A stretch of DNA of 64,000 nucleotides from Plantago major (taxonomy: Eukaryota; Streptophyta; Magnoliopsida; Lamiales; Plantaginaceae), in contig CM048839.1 in assembly GCA_026545765.1 (NCBI GenBank), positions 45,616,677 through 45,680,676 on the forward strand, read 5' to 3'. This document shows positions 1-12,541 of the stretch, piece after piece (the stretch's first letter is position 1; each line of letters starts with the position of its first letter). A model generated the notes under the pieces. The model was given only the letters and a program-made list of their open reading frames with translations. It was not told the DNA's origin and made no database searches. The translations under genes and the position numbers were made by a program.

Positions 1-3000
1 CCTGGCACACTGATGTATCGATGAGCATCTTTAAGCTCAGAATCAAGCTGTTAGCCATACTTTATTTCTTAGGTGGTTTAACTGTTGGATCCGGAATGCT
101 TTATTTGATGATGGTAAAAACCCCAGATTCCTTTTTTCCTCTAATCGGTCCCATTCTTTTGAACTATTTATTGCATATCAGGCCCAAAAAGAAATATTTG
201 TAACAATTGCTTAAAAGACATAAAAAGAGTTGGAATTTGAGTCCCTCGAGCATGTTTCTTAGCTCTAAGCAGAAGATTGCACAAACTGCTATCTAAAGGC
301 ACTTGCAAACACCAGCTGTTTGAGATATAAGAATAGTGGAATATGTTACGCGTTGCATACATATTGTTGGTCTACAATGTAATGATTTTCCATTTATGTG
401 AATTCTTTAGGTTACTTCTGGGGATTATATTTTGTGGAGTACATTGGGACGATGTCCGGTCGCAGCAACGCCAAAAGCATAAGGATTAGTTGGAAATGTT
501 TGACACTGCAGTGCGACATAAACCAAAAAGGTATCCTAATTGTTGCTTGTTTGGTTCGTATATGTACTTTTGAGCTTTATTTTTGGTGTCATTATATTCT
601 ACTGGATAAAGTTGAGAACGGAAAAACTTGACCATTTACATTATCTTGAATGTTCTCGGTGACATTATTGGTTACTGACTTGGCGAAGTATATGCATGCT
701 AGAGGATTCCTTTAGTTTCTCTTCGGTTTACCATTGATTCTTTTGTAGGTGAAAAATGACAGGAAACCATAAGTTGAGAGATTAAGTGATCGTAATTTGT
801 CAAGCCCCTGTATAATGAAACCCTTTTTGCAGGTGTAGTATATACCAAGTACATAATGTACATCATCCATCTTATAATTGAAAGCACATGCCTTAATAGA
901 ATAATGGAACTGTTATAATTGCTTCCATTAGCGATTCATGCATGCAAAAATTTGATTAGCCCCAAACTAAAGACCTCAATCATATTGTTTGTCGCACAAA
1001 TTGCATTGAATCTCAATTTGTTTGATAGAACATCTTTTTGATGATGTGGAAAGTTATTGCCATGTTACAGCCGGGTAAAACATCTTACATTATAAGATTA
1101 GATTTATATAAAAAGTTGGCATGGAATTTGTAGTATTGTACAATTCATCGACATGTTACATCAGACCAAATTATTGAGTTGCCAAAAACTACATGCGCAA
1201 ATGACTACTAAATTGGTCCACATAAATAAACCCTCCCAGAACTCTTGTCTGGCCTTTAAGTTTGCTAGATATAATTTGGAAGCTATTAAGTCACCACCAT
1301 TCCTTCAAAACAAGGAATATGGTAAAAGTTATTACCAATTGTAAATGTGTGTCTTATGTATCAATAAGCATGTCAGAAAATACATGCACAGGAAAAAACC
1401 CAGATATCTATCGCTTGATTTTCCGGGAGGAAGATAGTGTAACTCTTTTATTCTTAAACATGTGTTCTTTACAGTCTGGAACACTGGGTCTATGTAATAC
1501 TCATACACCTAGTTTAGCAAATCTCACAAACAATACAAATCATTTTACCAACATATTTTTATCAAGGCCATGAGAAGGAAATGACTTGAGGATATATACT
1601 GCTTTATCTTTTTCTGTTTCTTTGTAGTATATTTCAAAGCCATGAGAAGGGGAGTATGAATCATAAGTATTGTGGATAGAAGAGTTTATCTTATTTACTG
1701 TAGGATGCTCAAATCAAGAAAGGTGTGTGATAAAATCCTTTGAATGCATGAAAAGATGAGAGTTGGAAATTTTTTGATTGATGAAAGAAATCTTGATGGC
1801 TGGGGTAAATGGGATATTGGGACAGGCTTTAGAAAGTTTTGAGCAATAAACTAAACGAGTGATCTTTTTGGGCAGAGAGTTTGGGGCAGAGGAAACATGA
1901 TGGCCTCCATGCTTACATATTCCTTCCATGCCTGAGGTCCTGACATTATCAAGCCTTCTCCTTCCCTTCAAAAGTGACTCTAAAATGCTACTTGTAATCA
2001 ATCTCTTGGAACTCTCACTACTGTGCATCTTTCATAATTCTCCCTTTAGTTTAAAAGTTTTGCATTCATAAACTACTGTTTCTTTCTGTTCAAGTCAATG
2101 TATCTTATCTTTTATATTATTACTTGGATTACCAGGAGTGACAGCGTGTTTATGTCAGCATGATGGACACACAACATGTTTATCTCTTTTCTTGAAAGAT
2201 CTCTATTTTAGAGTACGTATCTTAAATTTCATTCAAACTTCACATTTGACAATAAATAACATATATTCTGATAAAATGCAACAAATGAGATCACCTAAAA
2301 TACTATGGCCTGCCAAAAATTAATTCTATAAACAAGAACAACCTTAAATAATATCTCAATTTTGAAGTGAGTATAAAAATTTGAAGGTTAAAATATTGGG
2401 GCCACAAACTTCTTTTATGCCTTCAGGGTAAATATGTGATCTAAATTTTTGTTAGAACTACAAGGAGAGTAAATATATAGTAGTATATGAAGCTGTTATG
2501 AGAAATTTTTGGGAACATTTTTAGGAACTCTTGGATGAGTTAAATGTCATGTTGATGAATTGAAACTCGTCTAGAGTCACCCCCTCTCTGTTGGAATGTT
2601 GCATGGTCGAGTTAAAAGAACGTACATTTACTAAAATCCATGCATTGTTTAACTGGTTATCAGTCTTATCATTGAGAAAACAGAACTACAAACTTGATCT
2701 CCTTAACATGAGATGCCTAGCTGTTATATTTTGCATGACTCAGTAATCACGAATAAGATGGACAGAACGGAATGGAAGAATTTAGTCTTCGATGACTTAG
2801 TAAGATGGAGCGGACAACAATGTTACCGGAGTAACCAATGAATAGTTGCAGAAAATAACAGGTGATGTATGATTTGTGCAACTGTTATTTACGTCTTGTC
2901 AGTTTGAGGTTGCGACTAGAATTCATCCAGCATAATTTTAAAACTTGAATTTAATGCAAGGTCATATCGTTTATGCATTTAGTGATTTATCCATCTTGTT

Positions 3001-4361
3001 CTTGTCATTTTGTAGTGTTTTGTGGAGCAAATTTAACCAATATCAAACAGTATTATATGATCTGGACTCCTTAGAACTCATTTTACCCTTAAATTTAAAA
3101 AAAGAAAAAGGAAAAGATATTTTTTTAAAAATCAATCTCTGTGAATTGAGCATTTAGGAATTAGTATAATACACATTATTGGCCCTAGAAGTGTAGGGTT
3201 GTTTATGCCCCTATAAAATGCCTGTCTGCATAGTGGCTTAAGTTAGAATTCTGTTTTGTTGGGACTCAATTTGGCAAGGGTAACAAATTAGTCTGTGTTT
3301 GGAAGTAGAGTTAGAGGGGCATGAAAGTGAAAGAATGATGGTACTTGGCGTGAAGCAATGAATAGAGATAGAGATTGATTCTTCTCTTCCAAAAAAAAAA
3401 AAAAAAAAAAAAAAATTATAATTATTATTGATATAAGTAAAAAAAAAAAAAGGCACGAGAGAATGAAATGATTCAGCGTGTAAGCTTGTTGCTTTGATCC
3501 AGTTCGAGAGATTTGATTTTGGAAGGGCTCGAGGTATAGTACTGATGAGTACACACATACATGATACATTTCATTCGTTAAGTCTAGTTATTATTATCTA
3601 TCTATATAAAAAAGAAACACAAACAAGTGTGTGTTTGTGTTGGTCTGTGGGGACATTGGGAAGTGAGTGCAAGATATAGAGAGAAGTGTGGAGGAGATTA
3701 TAAGCACTTGAAAAGGTTGTCTTTTACATGTCTTGTTTGCTTCAAATCTTGGATGAATGGAAGCTTGCAACTTTGAGACATCATTACCATATGGGGTGGG
3801 TCTCCCCCAAGAATAATCCTTTATTCTCCTACTAGTGCAGCAATTACCAGACTAGTAGTGTGTGTCAACAATATATTAGATGGTGGTGATCAGGACCTGG
3901 GAGAATTGACTACTACCTAAGTAAATCATCAGGAGTGAAAAGAAAATTGTGAAAATTTTAGGCCCTGGAAAGCCTGAGTTTAGAGTTTGGTGCAGGCCCC
4001 AATTTTATAAGAAAAATGTTGTATTAATCGTCTGTGAAGAGTTTATACTAGATCAGTTAGTTTCTAACGCACTCCACTACTCACAAACCATGAGATCCAT
4101 ACGTAATTTTATACTGATTCCACACATTCTTTTAGCCAGAGCGACGTGCAAGGTATGTAGAATAAACCCTTGTGAAGGTATTGGAAAACTGTCATGACTT
4201 GACCCAAGCTATTGAACATGTAATGTGTATGAGTCATGAACCATAGACATGTCATTGATATCGTATTCGTGGGCTCCAACCTCACAAATTTGGTTTTAAT
4301 ATCACCCAAAGAATCAGATTATGTAGAAATGCCTCTACATGTATACCCTATATGATACATG
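1..4361. other. Gene-poor flank, no recognisable gene
   Basis: No protein family is recognisable on either strand. A 60-residue hydrophobic open frame at 21-203 and an exon-like segment at about 411-531 (after ttctttag, before gtatcc) are the only stretches that could be coding, and neither resembles a known protein. Long A tracts lie at about 3391-3415 and 3440-3451. The base composition is that of plant intergenic or intron DNA. The segment could be the intron-rich end of a gene lying to the left, but nothing in the sequence decides this. Confidence 0.5.
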
Positions 4362-4584
4362 ACAAAGTCTTGTTGTACAACGTCTATACTTAATTTATAA
4401 ATAGACGTAATAACGATAAAAAACATTGATGTTTTAAAATGTTTATGTTGACAAAATGCACTCATTTTTTATTTATAAAAAACATTAATATTCTTAATCA
4501 ATGACTCAAGTTCTCAATATTTATAACTCTAATGTTTGTCCACATTTTTAAAACTTTCTAGTATAATGTCTCCCAGTAGACTTA
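4362..4584. mobile_element. MITE related to the MULE family at 28-38 kb
   Basis: This short AT-rich element begins acaaagtctt and ends with an inverted relative, ...gtagactt. Its interior carries TAATGTT-type heptamers and a stretch around 4515-4550 (ttataactctaatgtttgtcc) that matches 38717-38740 with few differences. The same acaaagtctt start is seen at 28160 and 38549. I read it as an old non-autonomous derivative of that MULE family. No clean 9-bp target duplication is visible, so the ends are approximate. Confidence 0.4.
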
Positions 4585-6805
4585 CTAAGCCCACTGCAAA
4601 TCAATGTGTAAGGCATTGATTTTGTTCCTAGAATTGTGTTTTGGCAATCATCTATACAGAAGTAATTGAACTCTTAACAATTAGGGTAACTAATCATCTT
4701 GAATTAGGGGAAGTTTGCTAGACAAGAAAATACCATCAAGATATGTTATAATGCAGTATAATTAACTTAGTTCTTGTTTCCAATTAAAGAAAGATTGTGA
4801 TGACTACTACTACATAACTACACCACACTTTAGGGGTGATATACACAACATCTAGAACCAAAAAAGCATCATCCCCTTGGCTTTCAAGTTACTTTAGATG
4901 AACAACACCTAACACACACAAAGATTACCTCAAGTTTACAAGCATACCAACATCTCTAGTGAGTATATACATGATAGTAGTAGTAAAAATGAAAGACAAA
5001 AAGTGAGTATGTAGCAAGAATAAGATAGACAAACAATGATTTCAAAATTGGAGTTCAGAATCAAAACTCTTGTTGTTACAGTATAGTAGTGGTATTGAAT
5101 GGCAATATTAGTACTATAATAATGATAATGTAAGCTTCATGGACAATCTTATGGTGGCTGGCACACTCACTAAAATTATGACCACATACTCTGCACGCGC
5201 ACCACCAAACTATATAGGCACGGCACACACACATTTTGAGGAAAGGCTAGCTGTGTTTGGCTAACTATAATGGTCAACTATTATTACTTACTATACTATA
5301 GTATCATATAAAGTTGAGCATTTTTTGGAGCTCAATCTTTACTTGGAAAGCCTTAAAGAAATCCCAACTTTTACAAAAGGTCCAGTAAATTTTATCTTAA
5401 CTGCATATTATTAGAGGTTTGAATTAATTTGGACAGAGCACATAAGAATGGGGCCTTTTAAATCTCTAATCTGACTTTGGGACTCCACTTTATTAATTGA
5501 GCACATCTTAGTTGCCTTGTTTGATTGTGGAGTCTGAATTATTGTGTATCTTGACTAGAGTATTGGTGAGAATTAATGTACTGTAATGCACGCAACTTTA
5601 GCGGACCGAATTTTTCATTAACCTTTAACTGATGAATAAATACTAAATTTTAATTGAATTGTGAGAAATTGTGTTTGGCATAGTGAAAAACTTTTTATAG
5701 GTGTTAAAAAGTTTGAAGGTTTAATTGAATTGCAACTCAATTAAAAGTGATGCACGGTATACTTAACTATAGTTGGGTGGTCAAGCGAAAACACAATTGA
5801 GTCAATTAAAATTGATCTTTAATGGCTTCCCAATCAGTCTATAAATGTAAACTAAGAATTTTTTTCTGAAAAAAAAAAAAAGAGTTTCACACTTTCACTC
5901 GAAGAGTGAAACTGTACAAGTCGATGGTGCACTTGCCCGTGAGACAAGGCACTGTGCGCTAGCAATAGCATCCCAAACCACTAGATTTCTCCTACACGGG
6001 TCAGTTGGCTACGGATAATCTACTACACTAACATCACAAGTAAGAACACCATTCCCATAAAACTGATCTGCTACTCCATATCCCTTTAATCTTTACTGAA
6101 CGTCCGATTAAAAAATACGCATACAAAAAATAACAAAAAACTAAATCCACTAATTACTATGCTATTCTTACTTTATTATATTTATATGTCATACTTTTTT
6201 CATTCTATATCATTTATCTCATACATTAATATCCACTAAACAATTTTATGATAATATTTCTTTAAAAAATCCAAAAAAGAAATGTCACGAGTTTAAACAG
6301 GCGGGGGGAGTAAAATATAGTCTAATTAATTGATATCTAACGAAGGCAAAATCTACTAGTAGTAGAAAAATCACCACAAGTATGTTGACCTCGCTTAGAA
6401 GGATTTACGCTCCATGTTCTTTGGTCCTTGTTAGGACAATGGAAATCATATATGCAATCGGTTTCGGGTCACATGATTCGCCTAGGTATCCTAGTTTCAC
6501 GTTCCGGAACCTAGGAACATAAACGTGCTACATTGGCGCATCCAATTCGGTCGGAACATGTGCAGATTGCCAACCCCGTGTTCTACGTTCTGGAACGCGC
6601 CTCCACAATGATTCTCTCACGAATGCTCGCAAAATTTAGCGAATCAGAGATCAAAATGAGGGTTTCACGTTTTACCCTACTTTATATAGAAGTGAATCAA
6701 GTTCCAATATCATTTTTCATGTAGTGGCAAATCACATTCCGAAAATACACTATTCTCCGAAGGCGTGAATCATGTAACGCGTCCCCTTCCGCATGATCCA
6801 TAATT
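4585..6805. other. Intergenic, nothing recognised
   Basis: AT-rich sequence without recognisable coding or transposon ends. A small imperfect hairpin around gtttcac/gtgaaac lies near 5882-5913, after an A tract. The stretch 6370-6800 is richer in GC and may be an old repeat, but no family can be named. Confidence 0.45.
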
Positions 6806-6810
6806 CATGT
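6806..6810. repeat. Target site duplication catgt, left copy
   Basis: Five bases directly before the 5' LTR, identical to 12537-12541 directly after the 3' LTR. A 5-bp duplication is normal for LTR retroelement integrases. Confidence 0.88.
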
Positions 6811-6889
6811 TGATATGTACTAATAAGTCCGACCTAAGGATTGACGGATTAAGGCGACTTAAGTGTGTTATGAGATCTATTACAAAGAA

Positions 6890-7345
6890 GGTCCTACACG
6901 GGGTTCTAAAGGAGGTCCGACCCCAGGTTCCAAAGAAGGTCCTACACCGGGTTCTAAAGGAGGTCCGACCCTAGGTTCCAAATGAGGTCCTACCCCGGGT
7001 TCCAACGAAGGTCGTACACCGGGTTCTAAAGGAGGTCCGACCCCAGGTTCCAAATGAGGTCCTACCCCGGGATCCAAAGAAGGTCCTACACCGGGTTTTT
7101 CCAAATGAGGTCCTACACTGGGTTCTAAAGGAGGTCCGACCCCAGGTTCCAAAATGAGGTCCTACCCCGGGTTCCAAATGAGGTCCTACACCGGGTTCTA
7201 AAGAAGGTCCTACATTGGGTTCCAAATGAGGTCCTACCCCGAGTTCCAAAGAAGGTCCTACACCCGGTTCCAAATGAGGTCCTACACCGGATTCCAAAGA
7301 AGGTCCTACACCGGGTTCCAAATGAGGTCCTACACCGGGATCCCA
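6890..7345 (+). repeat. Tandem array, ~24-bp unit GGTCCTACACCGGGTTC-type
   Basis: Many consecutive units of about 24 bp alternate ggtcctacaccgggttcc with ggtccgaccccaggttcc, linked by aaatga, aagaa or taaagga spacers. The unit length divides by three, so all frames read as periodic peptides, for example GVGPHLEP on the minus strand. These are not genes. Confidence 0.93.
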
Positions 7346-7689
7346 CAAATAGGAATCACAATACAAGGAACTAGATTTGGTTATCAAGGGGTCCGAATTC
7401 CCAGAACTCATCACAGGACCTAAACGCTACCACCACGCCTCAAGATCACGTGTCACAAGCTAATAGGGTCGACCAACCTCCGATTAACCGGAGTCTTGCA
7501 CCTGAGCCTTAGCCAATAAATAGGAGTTCATTTACTCCTCATAAGGTAAGTAACTACTTCTCAATATTCCACTCTCTAAGTTTGGAGGTCCGAGCCTTAG
7601 CTTGAGCAGCCTCTAAACACGTTGAGTCCGAGCCCGGTTTGTCTTAGGCAAACCGGCCCAAAAGGGTCTAACCCCTTCCTCTCTCTTTC

Positions 7690-8420
7690 AGGCACTCATC
7701 TACTGACGGACTCTCATAAATCAAGGACTCCTCATGTACCGAAGGACTCCTCATCTACCGACGGACTCCTCATCTACCGAAGGACTCCTCATGACTCCTC
7801 ATCTAGTGAAGGACTCCTCATCTACCGACAGACTCCTCTACCGACGGACTCCTCATCTAGTGACGGACTCCTCATCTACCGACGGACTCCTCATGTACCG
7901 AAGGACTCCTCATCTACCGACGGACTCCTCATCTACCGACGGACTCCTCATGTACCGAAGGACTCCACATGTACCAAGGACTCCTCTAGAGAAGGACTCC
8001 TCATGTACCGAAGGACTCCTCATCTAGAGAAGGACTCCTCATGTACCGACGGACTCCTCATGTACCGAAGGACTCCTCATCTAGTGACGGACTCCTCATC
8101 TACCGACGGACTCCTCATGTACCGAAGGACTCCTCATCTAGAGAAGGACTCCTCATGTACCGAAGGACTCCTCATCTAGAGAAGGACTCCTCATGTACCG
8201 ACGGACTCCTCATCTAGTGAAGGACTCCTCATGTACCGACGGACTCCTCATGTATCGAAGGACTCCTCATCTAGTGAAGGACTCCTCATCTACCGACGGA
8301 CTCCTCATGTAATCAAGGACCTCATCTAGTGAAGGACTCCTCAAATCAAGGACTCCTCATGTACCGAAGGAGTCCTCATCTAGTGAAGGAGGACTCCTCA
8401 TGTACAGACGGACTCCTCAT
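7690..8420 (+). repeat. Tandem array, ~18-19-bp unit GGACTCCTCATCTACCGAA-type
   Basis: About forty units of ggactcctcat followed by ctaccgac, gtaccgaa, ctagtgaa or ctagagaa. The 3' LTR has only about a dozen units at 12040-12270, so the array has expanded or contracted since insertion. Open frames across it are by-products of the period. Confidence 0.92.
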
Positions 8421-8629
8421 TTTGGACCATTTCTCACTTTGATTCCTTCACATGTGACCCTTACAATCTAGTGGACCTACACACTCATCTATTGATTACA
8501 TAAGTCAAATATGCTCTAACACTTCAAATATCAGACTTAAGTGATCTAAATTACACGACTTGACTATTAGTTCTTTCGCTTCATTTAACTCGACCAAGAC
8601 TTTCGACTAATCCGGATTTACCCACATCA

Positions 8630-9505
8630 TATCAAGGCCTGTGGAACTGCTGGAACAAAAAGTCATGGCACCACCACAAAAATATACTAGGAAGACAACT
8701 GCTACAAGGCTAAGGCCAACCACATCCGACGTCGGTCCCTCTAACCAGGTCCGGACCCAAACCTCTACCGGGGTTGGACCAATCGGAGAAAACCGAATCT
8801 TTTTTGAACACGATGAGAGAGATGGGAACGAGGCCTCCCTCTCCACCTCAGACCGTCACACGTACTGGGCGGAATGACGTTCCTCCCACGGTCCAACCTC
8901 CAATTCAAATAACTACTAACATTCCACAAGTTACTGCCGATGGCCTAATGTACGGGTTCAACAAGGCACAAATTCAACTCCGACAAGGTGCCCTCTTCTG
9001 AGGAGCCAACCCCAAGATGAAGTGAATCATCAAACTCCTGTCAGATCACGTGGCATTCTAAGGACCGCTGTCAGATCGCCAATCCGTAACTAACTACAGA
9101 ATCAAACAACCACTGACCACGTGGTAGAATCAAGAGGACCCATCGTGGCCAAACTCCTTCCCGTGACTAAAAAGAGACCGCTAGAGGATGAGTATGAAGA
9201 TAGGCAAGATGATCGGAGGATCACTATGAATAGGATGAGACCTACACCAACTTTAGAGGAGAGACCCCATTACCTAATCATGAAGGAACGATATGCGGTT
9301 AGTCACCTCTCGCTCGAGGCATGTGATGAAGGATCATGAGTGAAAGAGAGAAGACATACTCCTAGGCGACCCGAAAATCCTAGGATGTTGTCAAGTCCTA
9401 GGCGAAGTCGTATCCGTGAGAAAGAAGATCATCTGAAAACAAAGTCGACCCTTGAAGAGAGGCTCCCTATTGTCCTTACCACCTTAGAGAGGCCGGACGT
9501 CCAGA
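8630..9505 (+). other. Internal region of the LTR element, possible gag remnant
   Basis: Short open frames at 8641-8877, 8774-9001, 9121-9339 and 9340-9582 encode polar, Pro/Thr/Arg-rich peptides. They show no zinc knuckle, protease or polymerase motif. Position after the 5' LTR is where gag would lie, so this may be a decayed gag or leader, but no sequence evidence identifies it. Confidence 0.4.
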
Positions 9506-9508
9506 CCT

Positions 9509-10520
9509 CCGAGCTCACTCCTAAAAAGGGTGATGTCAACAAAATCACCTTGGTAAAGCCGGACCCAAAGGGTCCTAGCTAACTCCTGAAAGGGTGATGA
9601 CAAAGAAAAACCACCTTGGTAACGCCGGACCCAGAGAGTCCGAGCTAACTCCTAAAAGGGATGATTTCAACAAAACCACATTGGTAAAGCCGGATTCAAA
9701 GAGTCCTAGCTAACTCCTAAAAGGGTGATGACAAAGAAAAACCACCTTGGTAAAGCCGGACCCAAAGAGTCCTAGCTAACTCCTAAAAGGGTGATGACAA
9801 AGAAAAACCACCTTGGTAACGCCGGACCTAGAGAGTTCGAGCTAACTCCTAAAAGGGTGATATCAACAAAACCACCTGGGTAAAGCCGGACCCAAAGAGT
9901 CCTAGCTAACTCCTAAAAGGATGATGACAAAGAAAAACCACCTTGGTAACGCCGGACCCAGAGAGTCCGAGCTAACTCCTAAAAGGGTGATTTCAACAAA
10001 ACCACCTTGGTAAAGCCGGACCCAAAGAGTCCTAGCTAACTCCTAAAAGGGTGATGACAAAGAAAAACCACCTTGGTAAAGCCGGACCCAAAGAGTCCTA
10101 GCTAACTCCTAAAAGGGTGATGACAAAGAAAAACCACCTTGGTAACGCCGGACCTAGAGAGTCCGAGCTAACTCCTAAAAGGGTGATGTCAACAAAACTA
10201 CCTGGGTAAAGCCGGACCCAAAGAGTCCTAGCTAACTCCTAAAAGGATGATGACAAAGAAAAACCACCTTGGTAACGCCGGACCCAGAGAGTCCGAGCTA
10301 ACTCCTAAAAGGGTGATTTCAACAAAACCACCTTGGTAAAGTTGGACCCAAAGAGTCCTAGCTAACTCCTAAAAGGGTGATGACAAAGAAAAACCACCTT
10401 GGAAAAGTCGGAACCAAAAAGTCCGAGCTAACTCCTAAAAGGGTGATGACAAAGAAAAACCACCTTGGTAAAGCTGAACCCAAAGAGTCTTAGCTAACTC
10501 CTAAAAGGGTGTTGAATATC
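9509..10520 (+). repeat. Internal tandem array, ~62-66-bp unit
   Basis: About fifteen units contain agctaactcctaaaagggtg, a variable gatgacaaagaaaaa or gatttcaacaaaa, then accaccttggtaaagccgg and acccaaagagtcc. Two unit types alternate in a higher-order pattern (the ttcaaca type recurs every third or fourth unit). This array shows that the interior is not protein-coding. Confidence 0.92.
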
Positions 10521-10924
10521 AAGAAGCCACCTTGGAGAAGTCGAACTCTCAAAATCCGCGCTCACTCCTAAAAAGGTGTGGAATATCAAGACGGAAATAT
10601 GTCCAACCTAGCTCATCAAGCCAAAGGTCCTAATGTAAATTAAGACCAAGTCAGAAGAAGTCCACCATGGGGAACTACATCTGGTCCGACCCTGGCTAAG
10701 GAGGTCCGACCTTGAAGAATCAGAGTTGTCAAAATAAAGACAAATCAGAATCTACTCACCGTCCGAACCTTGGGGTCTGACCACATGTGATTCGACCTCA
10801 CAAGGTTCGACCTTAGCTTCCACAATAAAGATCAAGAGAAACTTTCTCAACAAGAGCAGGTGTGACTTTATGGGATCCTACCATGTGAGTTCCGACCATA
10901 ATTACAAAGAGAAACCTAGAAGAA

Positions 10925-11243
10925 ACTTCAAACATAGAGTTCCACAACTATCTTTTACAAAGATACTTGGAAACTGGGGGGACTTATGATATGTACTAAT
11001 AAGTCCTACCTCCCGTGTCATGATAAAGATTGACCTTTAAGGAGTCCTACCTCCCGTGTCATTATCAAGATTGACCTTCAAGAAGTCCTATACCTCCCGC
11101 GAGCCAATCTGGGAGTCCTACCTCCCATGTCATGATCAAGACAAACATTCAGGAACTTCGACCTCCCGCAACCTCAAAGAAACCTCAAATTTATAGTTTC
11201 TCAACTATCTTCTACAAAGATACTTGGAAACTGGGGGGACTTA
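10925..11243 (+). repeat. Duplicated 3' end of the internal region, with polypurine tract
   Basis: The sequence ending in tacttggaaactggggggac occurs twice, at about 10925-10986 and 11182-11243, each time followed by tgatatgtactaataagtc. The second copy opens the real 3' LTR. The first is followed by only about 25 bp of LTR-like start and then unrelated sequence. The G-run copy at 11229-11243 is the polypurine tract used in plus-strand priming of such elements. Confidence 0.78.
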
Positions 11244-12536
11244 TGATATGTACTAATAAGTCGGACCTAAGGATTGACGGATTAAGGCGACTTAAGTGTG
11301 TTATGAGATCTATTACAAAGAAGGTCCTACACGGGGTTCTAAAGGAGGTCCGACCCCAGGTTCCAAAGAAGGTCCTACACGGGGTTCTAAAGGAGGTCCG
11401 ACCCCAGGTTCCAAATGAGGTCCTACCCCGGGTTCCAAAGAAGGTCGTACACCGGGTTCTAAAGGAGGTCCGACCCCAGGTTCCAAATGAGGTCCTACCC
11501 CGGGTTCCAAAGAAGGTCCTACACTGGGTTCCAAAGAAGGTCCTACACCGGGTTCCAAATGAGGTCCGACCCCAGGTTCCAAATGAGGTCCTACCCCGGG
11601 TTCCAAATGAGGTCCTACACCGGGTTCTAAAGAAGGTCCTACACTGGGTTCCAAATGAGGTCCTACCCCGAGTTCCAAAGAAGGTCCTACACCGGGTTCC
11701 AAATGAGGTCCTACACCGGGTTCCCACAAATAGGAATCACAATACAAGGAACTAGATTTGGTTATTAAGGGGTCCGACCCCAGAACTCCATCAAGGACTT
11801 AAACGCTACCACCACGCCTCCCAAGATCACGTGTCACAAGCTAATAGGTGGTCACCCTCCGATTCATCAAGTCTTGTCACACCGAAGTTCGCTATAAATA
11901 GGAGTTCATTTACTCCTCATAAGGTAAGTAACTACTTCAATATTCCACTCTAAGTTTGGAGGTCCGAGCCTTAGCTTGAAAGCACTTTCTAAACACAAAA
12001 ACCCTCTCTCCCTTCCCTCTTTTCTCTTACTTTCATCACCCGACGGACTCCTCATCTAATCAAGGACTCTCATAAAATCAAGGAGTCCTCATCTACCGAA
12101 GGACTCCTCATCTACCGAAGGACTCTCATCACCAAAAGACTCCTCATCTACCGACGACTTCCTCTCATCTAGTCACCGAGGACTCTCATCTACCGACGGA
12201 CTCCTCATCTAGTGAAGGATTCCTCATGTATCAAGGACTCCTCATCTAGTGAAGGAGGACTCTCATGCATGCATTTTAATTCTCATTTCGACCATTTCTC
12301 ACTTCGATTCCTTCATGACCTTACAATCTAGCAAATGACCTACACACTCATCTATTGATTACATAAGTCAAATATGCTCTAACACTTCAAATATCGATTA
12401 AGATAAAATTACACAACAATTGACTATTAGTTCTTCCGCCTACTTAATCTAAAATTATACAACGATTATTAGTTCTTCTCCCGCTATTTAACTCGATCCA
12501 AGACTTTTCGACTAATCCGGATTTATTCCCACATCA
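11244..12536 (+). repeat. 3' LTR (about 1.29 kb)
   Basis: Begins tgatatgtact directly after the purine tract and ends cacatca before the right target duplication. It has the GGTCC array at about 11320-11725, a good TATA box (ctataaata, 11892-11900) and a short GGACTCCTCAT array at about 12040-12270. The TATA box between the two arrays implies that the GGTCC array is U3 and the GGACTCC array lies in R/U5. Confidence 0.87.
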
Positions 12537-12541
12537 CATGT
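12537..12541. repeat. Target site duplication catgt, right copy
   Basis: Matches 6806-6810 exactly and fixes the right end of the LTR element. Confidence 0.88.

Larger units (their letters stand above)
6811..8629 (+). repeat. 5' LTR (about 1.82 kb)
   Basis: Runs from tgatatgtact to cccacatca. It contains a GGTCC-rich array at 6890-7345 in the U3-like part, a degenerate TATA-like segment near 7514-7523 (caataaatag) and a GGACTCCTCAT array at about 7690-8420 in the R/U5-like part. It is about 530 bp longer than the 3' LTR because the downstream array is much longer here. Confidence 0.87.
6811..12536 (+). mobile_element. Non-coding LTR retroelement (LARD-like) with three tandem arrays
   Basis: The element has two long terminal repeats, each starting tgatatgtact and ending cccacatca (ttcccacatca in the 3' copy). 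It is flanked by identical 5-bp target duplications, catgt. A purine-rich tract with a run of six G precedes the 3' LTR. A sequence resembling a decayed initiator-tRNA-Met primer site (tatcaaggcc) follows the 5' LTR. The 2.6 kb interior has no recognisable protease, reverse transcriptase or integrase. It has a few short open frames and a large tandem array. It is therefore a non-autonomous fossil moved by a partner element's proteins. The LTRs differ mainly in array copy number plus scattered substitutions, suggesting moderate age. The superfamily (Copia or Ty3) cannot be decided. Confidence 0.88.

Noticed and set aside
21-203. 60-residue hydrophobic open frame at the left edge
   Set aside because: It has no family resemblance, and plant intergenic DNA yields many frames of this length.
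6880-7414. Long minus-strand open frames rich in GVGPHLEP-type repeats
   Set aside because: They are the translation of a 24-bp tandem array in an LTR. All frames stay open because the unit length divides by three. The same applies to 11212-11755.
7622-8179. 185-residue open frame with DSSSTDGLL-type repeats
   Set aside because: This is a by-product of the GGACTCCTCAT array. Unit lengths vary and frames switch freely, and it resembles no protein.
6890-10520. Possible CRISPR array (regular repeats)
   Set aside because: The repeats have no unique spacers of constant length, there are no cas genes, and the DNA is plant nuclear sequence inside an LTR element.
11132-11755. 207-residue frame spanning the LTR junction
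   Set aside because: It runs from internal sequence through the purine tract into the U3 array, so it is not a biological reading frame.
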